Assembly: GCA_025359205.1 (NCBI GenBank)
Contig: JANYHD010000027.1
Coordinates: 124,001 to 188,000, forward strand
DNA: 64,000 nucleotides
Origin: Gammaproteobacteria bacterium
Lineage (GTDB): Bacteria; Pseudomonadota; Gammaproteobacteria; Steroidobacterales; Steroidobacteraceae
Direction: 5' to 3'
Below, in pieces: positions 24,313 to 33,432 of this stretch. The notes beneath the pieces were generated by a model, which did no database searches, was not told the DNA's origin, and was given only the letters and a program-made list of their open reading frames with translations. Made by a program: the position numbers and the translations under genes. Every line of letters starts with the position of its first letter. Positions within the stretch are counted from its first letter, which is position 1.

Positions 24313-25602
24313 ATGTACCTGGAGCTGTTCAAACTCAAAGAATTGCCGTTCCGGCTGAGCCCAGACCCGGAATTCCTGTACCTGAGCAAGGCCCATGCGC
24401 GCGCCAAGGCGTACATGGAATCCACCATCTGGTTCACCGACGGGTTCGTGGTTATCACCGGCGAAATCGGCTCGGGCAAGACCACGCTGATCGAATCCTT
24501 CGTGAGTGAACTGTCGACCGACGTGGTGGTCGCGCAGATCAGCCAGACGCAGGTCTCGGCGATCGAGTTCCTGCAGGCGGTGCTGGTGCAGTTCGGTTTT
24601 ACGCCCTTCCAGATGAAGAAGGCCGAGCTGCTCGCGACGCTCAACCGCTACCTCGCCGAGCAGTACGACGCGAACCGCAAGGTGCTGCTGATCGTCGACG
24701 AGGCGCAGAACCTCGGCGCGCGTGTGCTCGAGGAGATCCGCATGCTCTCCGGCATCGACAACAGCAAGGAGAAGATCCTCAGGATCATCCTTGCCGGCCA
24801 GCCGGAGCTGAACGCCAAGCTCGACGCGCCGGAGCTGGTGCAGCTGGTGCAGCGCGTGCGCCTGCGCTTTCACCTCACGGCGCTCAGCAGCGATGACACG
24901 AAGGCCTATGTGCTGCATCGCCTGGAAGTGGCCGACTCACAAGGCCGCGAGATCTTCCAGCCCGAGTGCTACGCCGAGATCGTCCGCTACACGGGTGGCG
25001 TGCCACGGCTGATCAACACACTGTGCGACACCGCGATGCTGGCCGCCGGCAACGCCGAGCGCGACCAGGTGTCGGCGGCCGACATCCACGCAGCGGTCGA
25101 AGAATTGCAGTGGGTCGAGTTCGCGCACCGCCCGAGCGCAAGCGTCGGCCGCGCCTCGACGCCGCTGCGAACATCATCGGCGCAGCAGCGCGAGCGCACG
25201 CTGGATACTCCCGCCGGCACGCCGCTGGCGCGCTTGCTGGTCATGAGTCGCGGGCGCACGGTCAGCGAGCGTGGCCTCTACCCCGGCCGGCTGATCATCG
25301 GTCGCGCCTCGGACGCCGACCTGCGCGTCGAGAGCCCGGTGATCAGCCGCCACCACTGTCAGATTGTCACCAGCGAGCGGCTGTGCGTGCTGGAAGATCT
25401 CAACAGCAGCAACGGCGTTTACCTGATGAACCAGCGGGTGCGCCGGCACAACCTCAACGACGGCGACGTCGTCTCGCTGGGCTCGCACCAGCTCATGTAC
25501 ATCGATGAGCGTCCCGGCACGCGCCTGGGCGCCGAGGATGACAGCGCGAGCACCGGCTCGCACCCGTGCCCTGCCACGGCCGGCGAGGCCACGCAGAACT
25601 GA
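24313..25602 (+). CDS. GspA/ExeA-like AAA ATPase fused to an FHA domain
   Basis: Residues 1 to about 270 form an ExeA/GspA-type AAA+ ATPase: Walker A GEIGSGKTTL (50-59), Walker B VLLIVDEAQN (124-133), and the sensor region IILAGQPELNAKL. Residues about 300 to 398 form a forkhead-associated domain: GRLIIGRASDADLRVESPVISRHHC with LNSSNGVYL. FHA domains bind phosphothreonine. Usual GspA proteins carry a membrane helix and peptidoglycan-binding domain at this end; here there is neither, so this looks cytosolic and possibly tied to Ser/Thr phosphorylation. No type II secretion genes are near. GGAGACC precedes the start. Confidence 0.85.
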   Translation: MYLELFKLKELPFRLSPDPEFLYLSKAHARAKAYMESTIWFTDGFVVITGEIGSGKTTLIESFVSELSTDVVVAQISQTQVSAIEFLQAVLVQFGFTPFQMKKAELLATLNRYLAEQYDANRKVLLIVDEAQNLGARVLEEIRMLSGIDNSKEKILRIILAGQPELNAKLDAPELVQLVQRVRLRFHLTALSSDDTKAYVLHRLEVADSQGREIFQPECYAEIVRYTGGVPRLINTLCDTAMLAAGNAERDQVSAADIHAAVEELQWVEFAHRPSASVGRASTPLRTSSAQQRERTLDTPAGTPLARLLVMSRGRTVSERGLYPGRLIIGRASDADLRVESPVISRHHCQIVTSERLCVLEDLNSSNGVYLMNQRVRRHNLNDGDVVSLGSHQLMYIDERPGTRLGAEDDSASTGSHPCPATAGEATQN

Positions 25603-25610
25603 GGCCTGCT

Positions 25611-25871
25611 TCAGCGCTGCGAGTCGCGCTGCTCGTCGCGCGGATCAACGACTGGGCGCCCGCGCCGCAGGTAATCCGCGCTGGTCGCCCGGTAGTCGCG
25701 CCGGTGCATCCACAGCACCAGAGCGGCTACCACCGCAATGAAGCCCAGCGCGGCGCTGAGCGTGCTCCACCAGTCCCCGCGCCAGTGGTAGCTCGCCCAA
25801 AGGAGCGCGGCGCCCAGCGCGCCATAGGCGGCCGGGAGGCTCTCGTAAACGGGTTTGACCAGGTGCGGCAT
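25611..25871 (-). CDS. Small two-helix membrane protein, function unknown
   Basis: The 86-residue product (from MPHLVKPVYE) has two hydrophobic segments: about 10-25 (LPAAYGALGAALLWASY) and about 33-53 (TLSAALGFIAVVAALVLWM). A basic, charged C-terminus follows (HRRDYRATSADYLRRGRP). It lies 20 bases downstream of tldD on the same strand and probably belongs to that operon. I do not recognise a family. A longer frame to 25979 would overlap tldD and is not needed. Confidence 0.65.
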   Translation of the reverse strand: MPHLVKPVYESLPAAYGALGAALLWASYHWRGDWWSTLSAALGFIAVVAALVLWMHRRDYRATSADYLRRGRPVVDPRDEQRDSQR

Positions 25872-25891
25872 CGCCAGTCTGTGCCGTATCG

Positions 25892-27373
25892 TCAGGCCGT
25901 GCCGCCGACAGTGAGCGCATCGACGCGCAACGTGGGCTGCCCCACGCCCACCGGCACGCTTTGTCCTTCCTTGCCGCACGTGCCGACGCCCGCATCGAGC
26001 CTGAGATCGTTGCCCACCATGGCGACACGTGTGAGCACGTCCGGGCCGTTACCGATCAGCGTGGCGCCCTTGATCGGCGCACCGAGCCTGCCGTTCTCGA
26101 TCAGGTAGGCCTCGCTGACCGAAAACACGAACTTGCCGGAAGTGATGTCGACCTGGCCGCCGCCGAAGTTCACGGCGTAAATACCGCGCTCAACCGAACG
26201 GATGATCTCCTCGGGTGCGTAGGGGCCTGCCAGCATGTAGGTATTGGTCATGCGCGGCAGCGTGAGATGCGCGAAGGACTCGCGCCGCCCGTTGCCGGTG
26301 GACGCCACGCCCACGAGCCGTGCATTCAGGCGGTCCTGCAGGTAGCCGCGCAGGATCCCGTCCTCGATCAACGTCGTGCACTGTGTCGGGGTGCCTTCAT
26401 CGTCGATGTTCAGCGAACCGCGGCGGCCCGCGAGCGTGCCATCATCGACGACCGTGCAGCCGGGGCTCGCCACGCGCTCGCCAATACGGCCGCTGAACGC
26501 CGAGGTGCCCTTGCGGTTGAAATCGCCCTCGAGCCCGTGGCCGATGGCCTCGTGCAGCAGGATGCCGGGCCAGCCAGGGCCGAGCACCACGGTCATGGTG
26601 CCGGCCGGTGCGCTTACGGCCTCGAGGTTCACCAGCGCCTGGCGCACGGCCTCGCGTGCGAGTTCGAGCGGCCGTTCCCCGGCGACCAGCTCGGCCAGCG
26701 TGTAGCGGCCGCCAGCGCCAGCGTAACCCTGTTCGCGCCGGCCGTTCTGCTCGACGATCACCGAGACATTCATGCGCACCAACGGCCGCACGTCGGCGGC
26801 GAGCGCTCCATCGCTGGTGGCGATGAGGATCGTTTCGTGCACGGCGTGCAGGCTCGCCATCACGCGCACGACGCGCGGATCGAGCTTGCGCGTCTCGCGA
26901 TCGACGCGTTCCAGGCAGGCAACCTTCTGTTCGTCGCCGAGGCTCAACAGTGGATCAACGGGCTGGTAGAGCTGGTGACCGGCCACGCGATGCCAGGCCT
27001 GCAGCGTGCCGCTCGCGCCGCGCCCGGCGATGGCGCGCGCGGCACGCGCCGCTTCCTCAAGCGCCTGCGGCAAGATCTCGTCGGAGTAGGCGAAGCCGGT
27101 GCGCTCGCCGGCCATGGCGCGCACGCCCACACCTTGCTCGATGCTGGCGCTGCCTTCCTTGACGATGCCGTCCTCAAGCGACCAGGACTCCTCCTGGGAT
27201 GCCTGGAAATACAGGTCTGCGGCGTCGATCTTCGCGCCGAGCGCCAGGTCGAGCGCCTGCGCAAGCAGGCCCTGGTCGAGGCCACCCGGTGCCAGCAGTG
27301 CCTGCTGCGCGAGCTGCAGGGTCTCGCTACCGCCCGTTGCGATTGCCGCGTTGGTCGTGACGGTGCTGCTCAT
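25892..27373 (-). CDS. tldD: TldD metallopeptidase subunit
   Basis: TldD is the catalytic half of the TldD/TldE protease. The 493-residue protein contains the zinc motif HEAIGH in [17 protein letters not shown] and the conserved C-terminal block [25 protein letters not shown]. It is the fifth gene in a co-directional run maf-rng-nit-tldD-small membrane protein. In E. coli tldD likewise lies near rng and maf (yhdE). Confidence 0.95.
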   Translation of the reverse strand: MSSTVTTNAAIATGGSETLQLAQQALLAPGGLDQGLLAQALDLALGAKIDAADLYFQASQEESWSLEDGIVKEGSASIEQGVGVRAMAGERTGFAYSDEILPQALEEAARAARAIAGRGASGTLQAWHRVAGHQLYQPVDPLLSLGDEQKVACLERVDRETRKLDPRVVRVMASLHAVHETILIATSDGALAADVRPLVRMNVSVIVEQNGRREQGYAGAGGRYTLAELVAGERPLELAREAVRQALVNLEAVSAPAGTMTVVLGPGWPGILLHEAIGHGLEGDFNRKGTSAFSGRIGERVASPGCTVVDDGTLAGRRGSLNIDDEGTPTQCTTLIEDGILRGYLQDRLNARLVGVASTGNGRRESFAHLTLPRMTNTYMLAGPYAPEEIIRSVERGIYAVNFGGGQVDITSGKFVFSVSEAYLIENGRLGAPIKGATLIGNGPDVLTRVAMVGNDLRLDAGVGTCGKEGQSVPVGVGQPTLRVDALTVGGTA

Positions 27374-27379
27374 TTACAT

Positions 27380-28231
27380 CTAGCCGCGCAGCGTGGCGAC
27401 ACGATGCGACAGCGCCGGGAAGCGGTGACGCGCCTCCGCCTGGGAAGCGAGATCGAGATCCGCCGTCACCACTCCCTCGCCCTCGGGCAGCTCGGTCAGC
27501 ACCCGGCCCCAGTAATCAATGATCATGCTGTGTCCCCAGGTGCGCCGGCCATTGGGATGCACGCCCTGCTGGGCGCTGGCCACCAGGAAGCACAGGTTCT
27601 CGATCGCGCGCGCGCGCAGCAGCGGTTCCCAGTGTGCCTCGCCCGTGGGCGCAGTGAAGGCCGCCGGCACCACGAACCATTGCGAGCCCGCGGCCTCCAG
27701 GCGGCGGTACAACTCGGGGAAACGCACGTCGTAACAGACCGACAGCCCGAGCCGGCCGGCCGGCGTGTCGACGGTCACAACCACGTTGCCGGGCGCCATG
27801 TGCGCGGACTCGCGGTAGCTCTCGGCGCGATCGGGCAGCTCGACGTCGAACAGGTGGATCTTGTCGTAGCGCGCCGCACGCCGGCCTTCGGCCGAATACA
27901 CGAGGCAAGCCTGCGCGCTGCGCTCGCCGGGTGCGTTGGCGATGGGCACGGAGCCGGCGATGATCCACAGCCCAAGCTGCGCGGCCGTGCGCGCGAGAAA
28001 ATCCTGCACCGCGCCCGCGCCGTCCGGCTCCGCGAGCGCGCGCCGGTCGGCGTCACGCTGCGCCATCAGCGAGAAGTTCTCCGGCAGCACCGCGATGCGC
28101 GCGCCGCGATGCCCGGCCTCCTGCAGGAGCCGCGCCGCAGTCGCGAGGTTCGCGTCACGCTCGCCGCCCGAGCACATCTGCACGGCGGCCACGCGGCAGG
28201 CGCCCGGCGGAATTGAAGGCGTTGCGGCCAT
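27380..28231 (-). CDS. Carbon-nitrogen hydrolase (Nit1/deaminated glutathione amidase-like)
   Basis: The 283-residue nitrilase-superfamily enzyme has the Glu-Lys-Cys triad: E51 (LPENF), K124 (YDKIHLFDV) and C166 (VCYDVRFPELYR). The HLFDV and RFPELYR segments are typical of the Nit1/NIT2 branch, whose bacterial members hydrolyse deaminated glutathione. It sits between rng and tldD with gaps of four and six bases, which is a conserved order in many gammaproteobacteria. Substrate is inferred from family. Confidence 0.88.
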   Translation of the reverse strand: MAATPSIPPGACRVAAVQMCSGGERDANLATAARLLQEAGHRGARIAVLPENFSLMAQRDADRRALAEPDGAGAVQDFLARTAAQLGLWIIAGSVPIANAPGERSAQACLVYSAEGRRAARYDKIHLFDVELPDRAESYRESAHMAPGNVVVTVDTPAGRLGLSVCYDVRFPELYRRLEAAGSQWFVVPAAFTAPTGEAHWEPLLRARAIENLCFLVASAQQGVHPNGRRTWGHSMIIDYWGRVLTELPEGEGVVTADLDLASQAEARHRFPALSHRVATLRG

Positions 28232-28235
28232 GCGG

Positions 28236-29705
28236 CTAGGCTAGCACGATGTCGTACTGCTCGACGCTGTAGAGCGCCTCGGACTGCAGACGGATGGGCT
28301 TGCCGACGCGCAGCTCGAGCTCGGCCAGCACCGGCGCCTCCTCGTCCAGGAGCCGCTCGACCACTTCCGGGTGCGCCAGGATCACCAGCTCGCGCACCTG
28401 AAATTGCGCACCTTGGCGCAGCGCCTCGCGGTAGATCTCGTGGCAGATGGTCTCGACGCCGCGCACGAAGCCACGCCCCTCGCAGCTCTGGCAAGGTTCG
28501 CACAGCAGGTGCTCGAGGCTCTCGCGGGTGCGCTTACGCGTCATGGCCACGAGCCCGAGCGGCGCGCCCTCGGCCACCTGGTTCTGCGCGCGATCGCCGG
28601 CCAGCGCGGCCTGGAAGGCGGCCAGCAGCTGCGCGCGGTGCGCGGCGTCCTCCATGTCGATGAAGTCGATGATGATGATGCCCCCGAGGTTGCGCAGGCG
28701 CAGCTGGCGCGCAATCGCCACCGCGGCCTCAAGGTTAGTGCGGAACACCGTGTCCTCGGGATTGCGATTGCCGACGTAGGCGCCGGTGTTCACGTCGATC
28801 GTGGTCATCGACTCGGTCTGGTCGAAGACGATGTAGCCGCCAGACTGCAGCTGCACCTGCCGCTCGAGCGCGCGGTTGATCTCGGCCTCGACGCCATGCA
28901 GCTCAAACAGCGGCCGCGCGCCGGTGTAATGCTCGATGCGTTCCACCGCCTCGGGCATGAACGCTGCGGCGAACTGGCGCAGGCGCGCATATTCCGCGGG
29001 CTCGTCCACCAGCACGCGGCGCACGTCGGCGCCGAGCTCGTCGCGCAGCATGCGCGCGCCCAGCGGCAGGTCGGCATGCACGAGGGAGCTGGTGGCCACG
29101 CGCAGCAGCTCCTGGCGCAGGTGCTCCCACAGGCGCGCCAAATACAGCATGTCGGCGCGCAGCGCCTCGTGCGGTGCGCCCTGGGCCGCAGTGCGCACGA
29201 TGTAGCCGCCGCCGGACAGCTGCGCCTCGCCTAGCTCGCGCACCAGCGCGCGCAGCCGCTCGCGTTCGGCCTCGTCGCTGATGCGTGCCGACACGCCGAC
29301 CCCGCGCCCGACGGGCATGTACACGAGGAAGCGCGAAGCGAGCGAAACAAAAGTGCTGAGCCGCGCGCCCTTGCTGCCGAGCGGATCCTTGAGCACCTGC
29401 ACCAGGATGTCCTGCCCGGGCAGCACCAGCTTGCCGATGTCCTCGACCGGCGGTGCACCGTTCTCGGCCTCCGCCGGCACGGCGCGGGCAATGTCAGCCG
29501 CGTGCAGGAACGCCGTGCGCTCCAGCCCGATGTCGACGAACGCGGCCTGCATGCCCGGCAGCACGCGCGAAACACGCCCCTTGTAGAGGTTGCCCACCAG
29601 GCCGCGGCGGCTGGCGCGCTCGATGTACAGCTCCTGGGTGCTGCCGTTCTCGACCAGCGCGGCGCGGGTCTCGCGCGGCGTCACGTTGAGGAGTATCTCG
29701 CGCAT
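28236..29705 (-). CDS. rng: Ribonuclease G
   Basis: RNase G is an endoribonuclease that matures the 16S rRNA 5' end. The product from MREILLNVTP is 489 residues, the same as E. coli. It has an S1-type RNA-binding domain (about 35-125, NLYKGRVSRVLPGMQAAFVDIG), catalytic aspartates in TIDVNTG and IIIDFIDM, and the zinc-link CEPCQSCEGRG. The ATG overlaps the maf stop as ATGA; a longer frame to 29912 lies inside maf and was rejected. A disordered RNase E-type C-terminus is absent. Confidence 0.95.
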   Translation of the reverse strand: MREILLNVTPRETRAALVENGSTQELYIERASRRGLVGNLYKGRVSRVLPGMQAAFVDIGLERTAFLHAADIARAVPAEAENGAPPVEDIGKLVLPGQDILVQVLKDPLGSKGARLSTFVSLASRFLVYMPVGRGVGVSARISDEAERERLRALVRELGEAQLSGGGYIVRTAAQGAPHEALRADMLYLARLWEHLRQELLRVATSSLVHADLPLGARMLRDELGADVRRVLVDEPAEYARLRQFAAAFMPEAVERIEHYTGARPLFELHGVEAEINRALERQVQLQSGGYIVFDQTESMTTIDVNTGAYVGNRNPEDTVFRTNLEAAVAIARQLRLRNLGGIIIIDFIDMEDAAHRAQLLAAFQAALAGDRAQNQVAEGAPLGLVAMTRKRTRESLEHLLCEPCQSCEGRGFVRGVETICHEIYREALRQGAQFQVRELVILAHPEVVERLLDEEAPVLAELELRVGKPIRLQSEALYSVEQYDIVLA

Positions 29706-30361
29706 CAGGCGGCGCCCGCAGTCGCGGCAGTGTCCTGCTGCCAGCGTGGCACACCGGCGCCGTCCAGGAGCGCGGCGGTCTCGAACAGCGGCAGGCCCAT
29801 CACGCCGGAATAGCTGCCGCGCAGCTCGCTGATGAAAACTGCGGCGAGCCCCTGGATGGCATAGCCGCCGGCCTTGTCGCGCCCCTCGCCACTGTGCCAA
29901 TAGCGCTCGCATTCGGCCGGATCGAGTTCGCGAAAGCGCACCTCGCTGCGGCTCAGCCGCAGCCCGCTGCCGCGCGCGTCAACCAGCGCCACGGCCGTCA
30001 GCACTTCGTGCACTCGTCCCGACAGGCGCGAGAGCATGGCCAGCGCCGAGTCCTTCGTGCCCGGCTTGCCCTGCATCTCGCCGCCCACCACGACCGCGGT
30101 ATCGGCGCCAAGCACCGGGAGATCGCCCTTCCAGACTTTGCGCGCCTTGGCGAGCGCGAGGCGCCCGACGCAGTCGGCCGGCGTCTCGCCCATCAGCTGT
30201 TGCTCGTCGATGGCCGCCACCGCAATGAGGTGCGGTACGCCAATCTGCCAGAGCAGCTCGCGCCGCCGCGGCGAGGCCGAGGCCAGCAACAGCACTGGCG
30301 GCGCCTGCGAATGGTGTGCGGCGTGTTGGTCGCTGGCGCTGGTGGTTGCTGGCGGCGGCAT
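29705..30361 (-). CDS. Maf family nucleoside-triphosphate pyrophosphatase (YhdE-like)
   Basis: Maf enzymes hydrolyse dTTP, UTP or modified nucleotides. The 218-residue product contains LASASPRRRELL, GADTAVVVGGEMQGKP and GYAIQGLAAVFISELRGSYSGVMGLPL. The location next to rng is that of yhdE (dTTP/UTPase). The first about 20 residues (His/Ala-rich, ASDQHAAHHSQAPP) are extra relative to most relatives. The start is two bases after rlmH. Confidence 0.92.
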   Translation of the reverse strand: MPPPATTSASDQHAAHHSQAPPVLLLASASPRRRELLWQIGVPHLIAVAAIDEQQLMGETPADCVGRLALAKARKVWKGDLPVLGADTAVVVGGEMQGKPGTKDSALAMLSRLSGRVHEVLTAVALVDARGSGLRLSRSEVRFRELDPAECERYWHSGEGRDKAGGYAIQGLAAVFISELRGSYSGVMGLPLFETAALLDGAGVPRWQQDTAATAGAA

Positions 30362-30363
30362 GG

Positions 30364-30834
30364 CTACTGCCGATGGTACGGGTGCCCGGCCAGCAGCGTC
30401 GAGGCGCGATAGAGCTGCTCGGCGAGCAGCACGCGCACCAGGGCGTGCGGGAAGGTCAGCGCCGAGAGCGACCAGCGCAGCTGCGCGCGTTGCAGCACGG
30501 TGGGGTCCAGTCCATCCGGGCCGCCAATGATGAAGCTCAGCGGGTCGCCGGCCTGGCGGCGCTCCGCCAGCCAGTCACCGAACTGAAGCGTCGTGAACGA
30601 GCGCCCGCGCTCGTCGAGCGCCACGGTATATTCGCGCGGCCCCAGCAGCGCGAGGATGCGTTGCGCCTCCGTGGCCATGGCGCGCGCGGCATCGCCGGGG
30701 CCGCTGCGCCGCGCCACCGGCACCTCGACCATCTCGAGCGCGTCGGCGCCGCGCAGGCGCCGCATGTAGTCGGCGCAGGCGGCCTCGACCCAGCCGCTCA
30801 TGCGCGTGCCCACGGCGATCACGCGCAGGCGCAT
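30364..30834 (-). CDS. rlmH: 23S rRNA pseudouridine-1915 methyltransferase RlmH
   Basis: RlmH is a SPOUT methyltransferase that methylates pseudouridine 1915 of helix 69 in assembled ribosomes. The 156-residue product has LDERGRSFTTLQFGDWL, FIIGGPDGLDPTV and a C-terminal LSALTFPHALVRVLLAEQLYRAS knot region ending GHPYHRQ. It follows rsfS, as in most proteobacteria. Confidence 0.96.
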   Translation of the reverse strand: MRLRVIAVGTRMSGWVEAACADYMRRLRGADALEMVEVPVARRSGPGDAARAMATEAQRILALLGPREYTVALDERGRSFTTLQFGDWLAERRQAGDPLSFIIGGPDGLDPTVLQRAQLRWSLSALTFPHALVRVLLAEQLYRASTLLAGHPYHRQ

Positions 30835-30864
30835 GCGGTCCTGCAGCGGCGCAAGGCTGCTTTC

Positions 30865-31386
30865 CTACGTGCGCCGCGGGCGCGCGGCGCCGGCACTGCC
30901 GCGGCGCAGGGCCTGCGGCGCCTCCCACAACTGCTCGAGCGCGTAGAACTCGCGCACCCGCGGCAGCATCACGTGCACCAGCACGTCCTGCAGGTCGATC
31001 AGCACCCACTCGCCATCCTGGCGGCCCTCGGTGCCCATCGGCCGCCGGCCTGCCGCCTTGGCCTTCACGACCACGTTCTCAGCGATGGCGCGCACATGCC
31101 GGTCGGAGGTGCCCGAGGCGACGATCATCGTGTCGGCGACATCGGTGAGACCCCGCACGTCGAGCACCCGGATATTGACCGCCTTGACGTCCTCGAGCGC
31201 CTTGAGCGCGAGCTTTTCCAGCGCCACGAGCTCGCTGCTGCGCGGCGCCTTGGCGGGCCTTGGCGCGGCGACTGGTTTGGTCTTGGAGCGGGACTTGGAT
31301 GAGGCCGCAGACTTGCTCCGGCTGGGGCCTTTGCCCTGGGCGGTCTTGAGCCGGCGCGGACGCGGGCTACGGCGGGATGTGGTCAT
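30865..31386 (-). CDS. rsfS: Ribosomal silencing factor RsfS with basic N-terminal extension
   Basis: RsfS binds L14 and blocks subunit joining when nutrients are low. The core (about residue 50 onward) has KALEDVKAVNIRVLDVRGLTDVADTMIVASGTSDRHV and the RPMGTEGRQDGEWVLIDLQDVLVHVM segment. About 50 residues rich in Lys, Arg, Ser and Pro precede it, absent from E. coli RsfS (105 residues). I chose the ATG at 31386, just after the nadD stop region; an ATG ten codons upstream at 31416 lies inside nadD. Confidence 0.9.
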   Translation of the reverse strand: MTTSRRSPRPRRLKTAQGKGPSRSKSAASSKSRSKTKPVAAPRPAKAPRSSELVALEKLALKALEDVKAVNIRVLDVRGLTDVADTMIVASGTSDRHVRAIAENVVVKAKAAGRRPMGTEGRQDGEWVLIDLQDVLVHVMLPRVREFYALEQLWEAPQALRRGSAGAARPRRT

Positions 31387-31396
31387 GCGTGCTGGT

Positions 31397-32044
31397 TCAC
31401 CTCTGTGGCCGAGCATAGCACCGGGAGCTGACGATGAGGTCGCGGACCGCCTCGGGCACCAGGTAGCGCAGGTCGCGATTGCCCTGGATCAGCGCGCGCA
31501 GATCGGTGGAGGAAATCTCCAGCTGCGTGACCGCGTGCACGAAGATCCGGCCGGCAGTGCGGACGTGCAGCTCGCGGATGCTGCCGGTGCCGCGATCGAC
31601 CATTACCTCGCCCAGCGGGCCCGTGATCGGCGCCTTCCAGCCCGGGCGATGCGCAACCACGACATGGGCCAGGTCAAAGATCTCCCGCCAGCGGTGCCAG
31701 TGCGGCACGCCGAGGAAGGCGTCCATCCCGAGCAGCAGGCACAGCGAGCGCTCGGGATACTCGCGCCGCAGGTCGAGCAGCGTGTCGACCGTGTATGACA
31801 TGCCGCTGCGGCGCATCTCGCGATCGTCGGCCACGAAGCAGGGCTGGCCCGCAATTGCCGCGCGCACCATCTGCAGCCGCAGGTCCGCGGGGGCGAGCGA
31901 AGACTCGCGGTGCGGCGGATTGCCGGTGGGCAGGAAGCGCACCTGCTCTAGTCCCAGCAGCTGCCACAGCTCGAAGGCGGTGCGCAGGTGGCCGTAGTGG
32001 ATCGGGTCGAAGGTGCCCCCGAACAGCCCGATCGGCTCGCTCAT
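31397..32044 (-). CDS. nadD: Nicotinate-nucleotide adenylyltransferase
   Basis: NadD makes nicotinic acid adenine dinucleotide in NAD synthesis. The product from MSEPIGLFGG is 215 residues, with GGTFDPIHYGHLR at the nucleotide site, LPTGNPPHR, and EISSTDLRALIQGN at the C-terminal end. The ATG overlaps the holA stop as ATGA. Confidence 0.96.
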   Translation of the reverse strand: MSEPIGLFGGTFDPIHYGHLRTAFELWQLLGLEQVRFLPTGNPPHRESSLAPADLRLQMVRAAIAGQPCFVADDREMRRSGMSYTVDTLLDLRREYPERSLCLLLGMDAFLGVPHWHRWREIFDLAHVVVAHRPGWKAPITGPLGEVMVDRGTGSIRELHVRTAGRIFVHAVTQLEISSTDLRALIQGNRDLRYLVPEAVRDLIVSSRCYARPQR

Positions 32045-33000
32045 GCCCGCGCCCGCTGCCACAACGCCGCGAAGCGCGGCAGCGGCAGTGTACGCCGGCC
32101 GCACATCTCGGCGCACAGCAGCGCCAGCTCATCCCAGGCATCACCATGGCTCTGGCCCTTGGCCATCCGATCGACGCGCGCGGCGCGTGCCACCAGCCGC
32201 CCCATCGGCACCGTCTGCGAACCGCCGCGCGGATTGCGCAGCGCGCGCACCAGCCACCACAGCACCCGCAGCGGCTCGTCGCCCTCGGCACGGAGCCCGG
32301 CCAGGATGCGCAGCGCGCGCGCCGCATTGCCCGCGCCGATCGCCTGCGTCAACCGCAGTACATCGAAGCGGGCGCTGTTCGCGAAGGCGTCGGCCAATTC
32401 AGCGAGCCCCAGGCGCGCCCCGCTGCCGTAGCGCAGCGACAGTTTCTCAAGCTCCTGGTGCGCGGCCAGCAGGTTGCCCTCGGTGGCTTCGGCCAGGAGC
32501 GACACGGCATCGGCGGATAATTCCAGGCCGAAACCACGCGCGCGGCGCCGCAGCCAGTCGGGAAACTGCGCGGCCTCGACGGGCCACACGCTGACCCAGG
32601 CGCCGCGCTGCTGCAGCGCCTGCAACCACGCGGCTGCCTGGGCATCGCGATCGAGCCTTCCGGTCACGATCAGCAGCAAAAGGTCGTCCCCGGCGGCTGC
32701 AATGAGGTTGAGGAGCGCGGCCACGCCGTGCCCGGGTTTGCCACTCGCCATGCGGATCTCGAGGATGCGGCGGCTGGCAAACAGTGACTGCGTGCGGGTC
32801 GCAGCCAGCGCGTCCTCCCACACCGCCGCGCTCTTGTCGATGTACACCTGCTCGCGTTCATCGAAGCCCTGCGCGCGGGCGCTCGCACGGATCGCATCCA
32901 TGGCCTCGGTGACCAGCAGCGGCTCGTCGCCCGCAACGAGGTAGACGGGCAGGAGCCGTTCGGCAAGCTGGCCCGGGAGTCTGTCGGCAGTGAGTTTCAA
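32041..33000 (-). CDS. holA: DNA polymerase III delta subunit
   Basis: HolA is the clamp-loader subunit that opens the sliding clamp. I chose the TTG at 33000: translation then begins MKLTADRLPGQL, the usual HolA start, with AGGA about eight bases upstream. This gives 319 residues (E. coli 343). Motifs include LLPVYLVAGDEPLLVTEAMDAIR and the helical C-terminal domain. The frame is open further upstream to 33390, but that would be antisense to the HIT gene. Confidence 0.9.
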   Translation of the reverse strand: MKLTADRLPGQLAERLLPVYLVAGDEPLLVTEAMDAIRASARAQGFDEREQVYIDKSAAVWEDALAATRTQSLFASRRILEIRMASGKPGHGVAALLNLIAAAGDDLLLLIVTGRLDRDAQAAAWLQALQQRGAWVSVWPVEAAQFPDWLRRRARGFGLELSADAVSLLAEATEGNLLAAHQELEKLSLRYGSGARLGLAELADAFANSARFDVLRLTQAIGAGNAARALRILAGLRAEGDEPLRVLWWLVRALRNPRGGSQTVPMGRLVARAARVDRMAKGQSHGDAWDELALLCAEMCGRRTLPLPRFAALWQRARA

Positions 33001-33051
33001 TGGCTGGTCCTGAGGACGGCAGGTTAACTGAATTGCGCCTCGGAGCGCGAC

Positions 33052-33081
33052 TTGCCGGCGGCACCGCAGTGCGTCTAGGCT
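33052..33081 (+). promoter_or_regulatory. Promoter of the HIT-pip pair, six bases before the ATG
   Basis: TTGCCG (33052-33057) and TAGGCT (33076-33081) are 18 bases apart, and the ATG follows at 33088 after GCGCGC. No Shine-Dalgarno sequence is present. This repeats the spacing seen at the zapB-like and coq7 genes. Confidence 0.45.
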
Positions 33082-33087
33082 GCGCGC

Positions 33088-33432
33088 ATGCCCACGCTGT
33101 TCGAACGCATCGTTTCCGGGGAACTGCCGGCCGACGTCGTCTACCGCGATGAGCGGGTCACGGCCTTCCGTGACATCCAGCCGCGCGCGCCAGTCCACAT
33201 ACTCATCGTGCCCAACAAGCCCATCCCGACTGCCAACGATATCGCCGATGCCGACGAAGCGCTGATCGGCCATCTGTACACGGTGGCGCGCGATCTGGCG
33301 CGGCGCGAGGGCATTGCCGAGGACGGCTACCGCCTGATCATCAACTGCAATGCGCACGGCGGCCAGGAGGTGTACCACCTGCACGTGCACCTGCTGGGTG
33401 GCCGGCCGCTGGGAGCCATGGTGCAGAAATGA
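33088..33432 (+). CDS. HIT family protein (HinT-like)
   Basis: This is a 114-residue histidine-triad nucleotide hydrolase/transferase. The triad motif is HLHVHLLGG near the C-terminus, and the N-terminal [22 protein letters not shown] is typical of HinT, which hydrolyses purine nucleoside phosphoramidates. It is coupled to pip (its stop overlaps the pip ATG) and diverges from holA. Confidence 0.93.
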   Translation: MPTLFERIVSGELPADVVYRDERVTAFRDIQPRAPVHILIVPNKPIPTANDIADADEALIGHLYTVARDLARREGIAEDGYRLIINCNAHGGQEVYHLHVHLLGGRPLGAMVQK

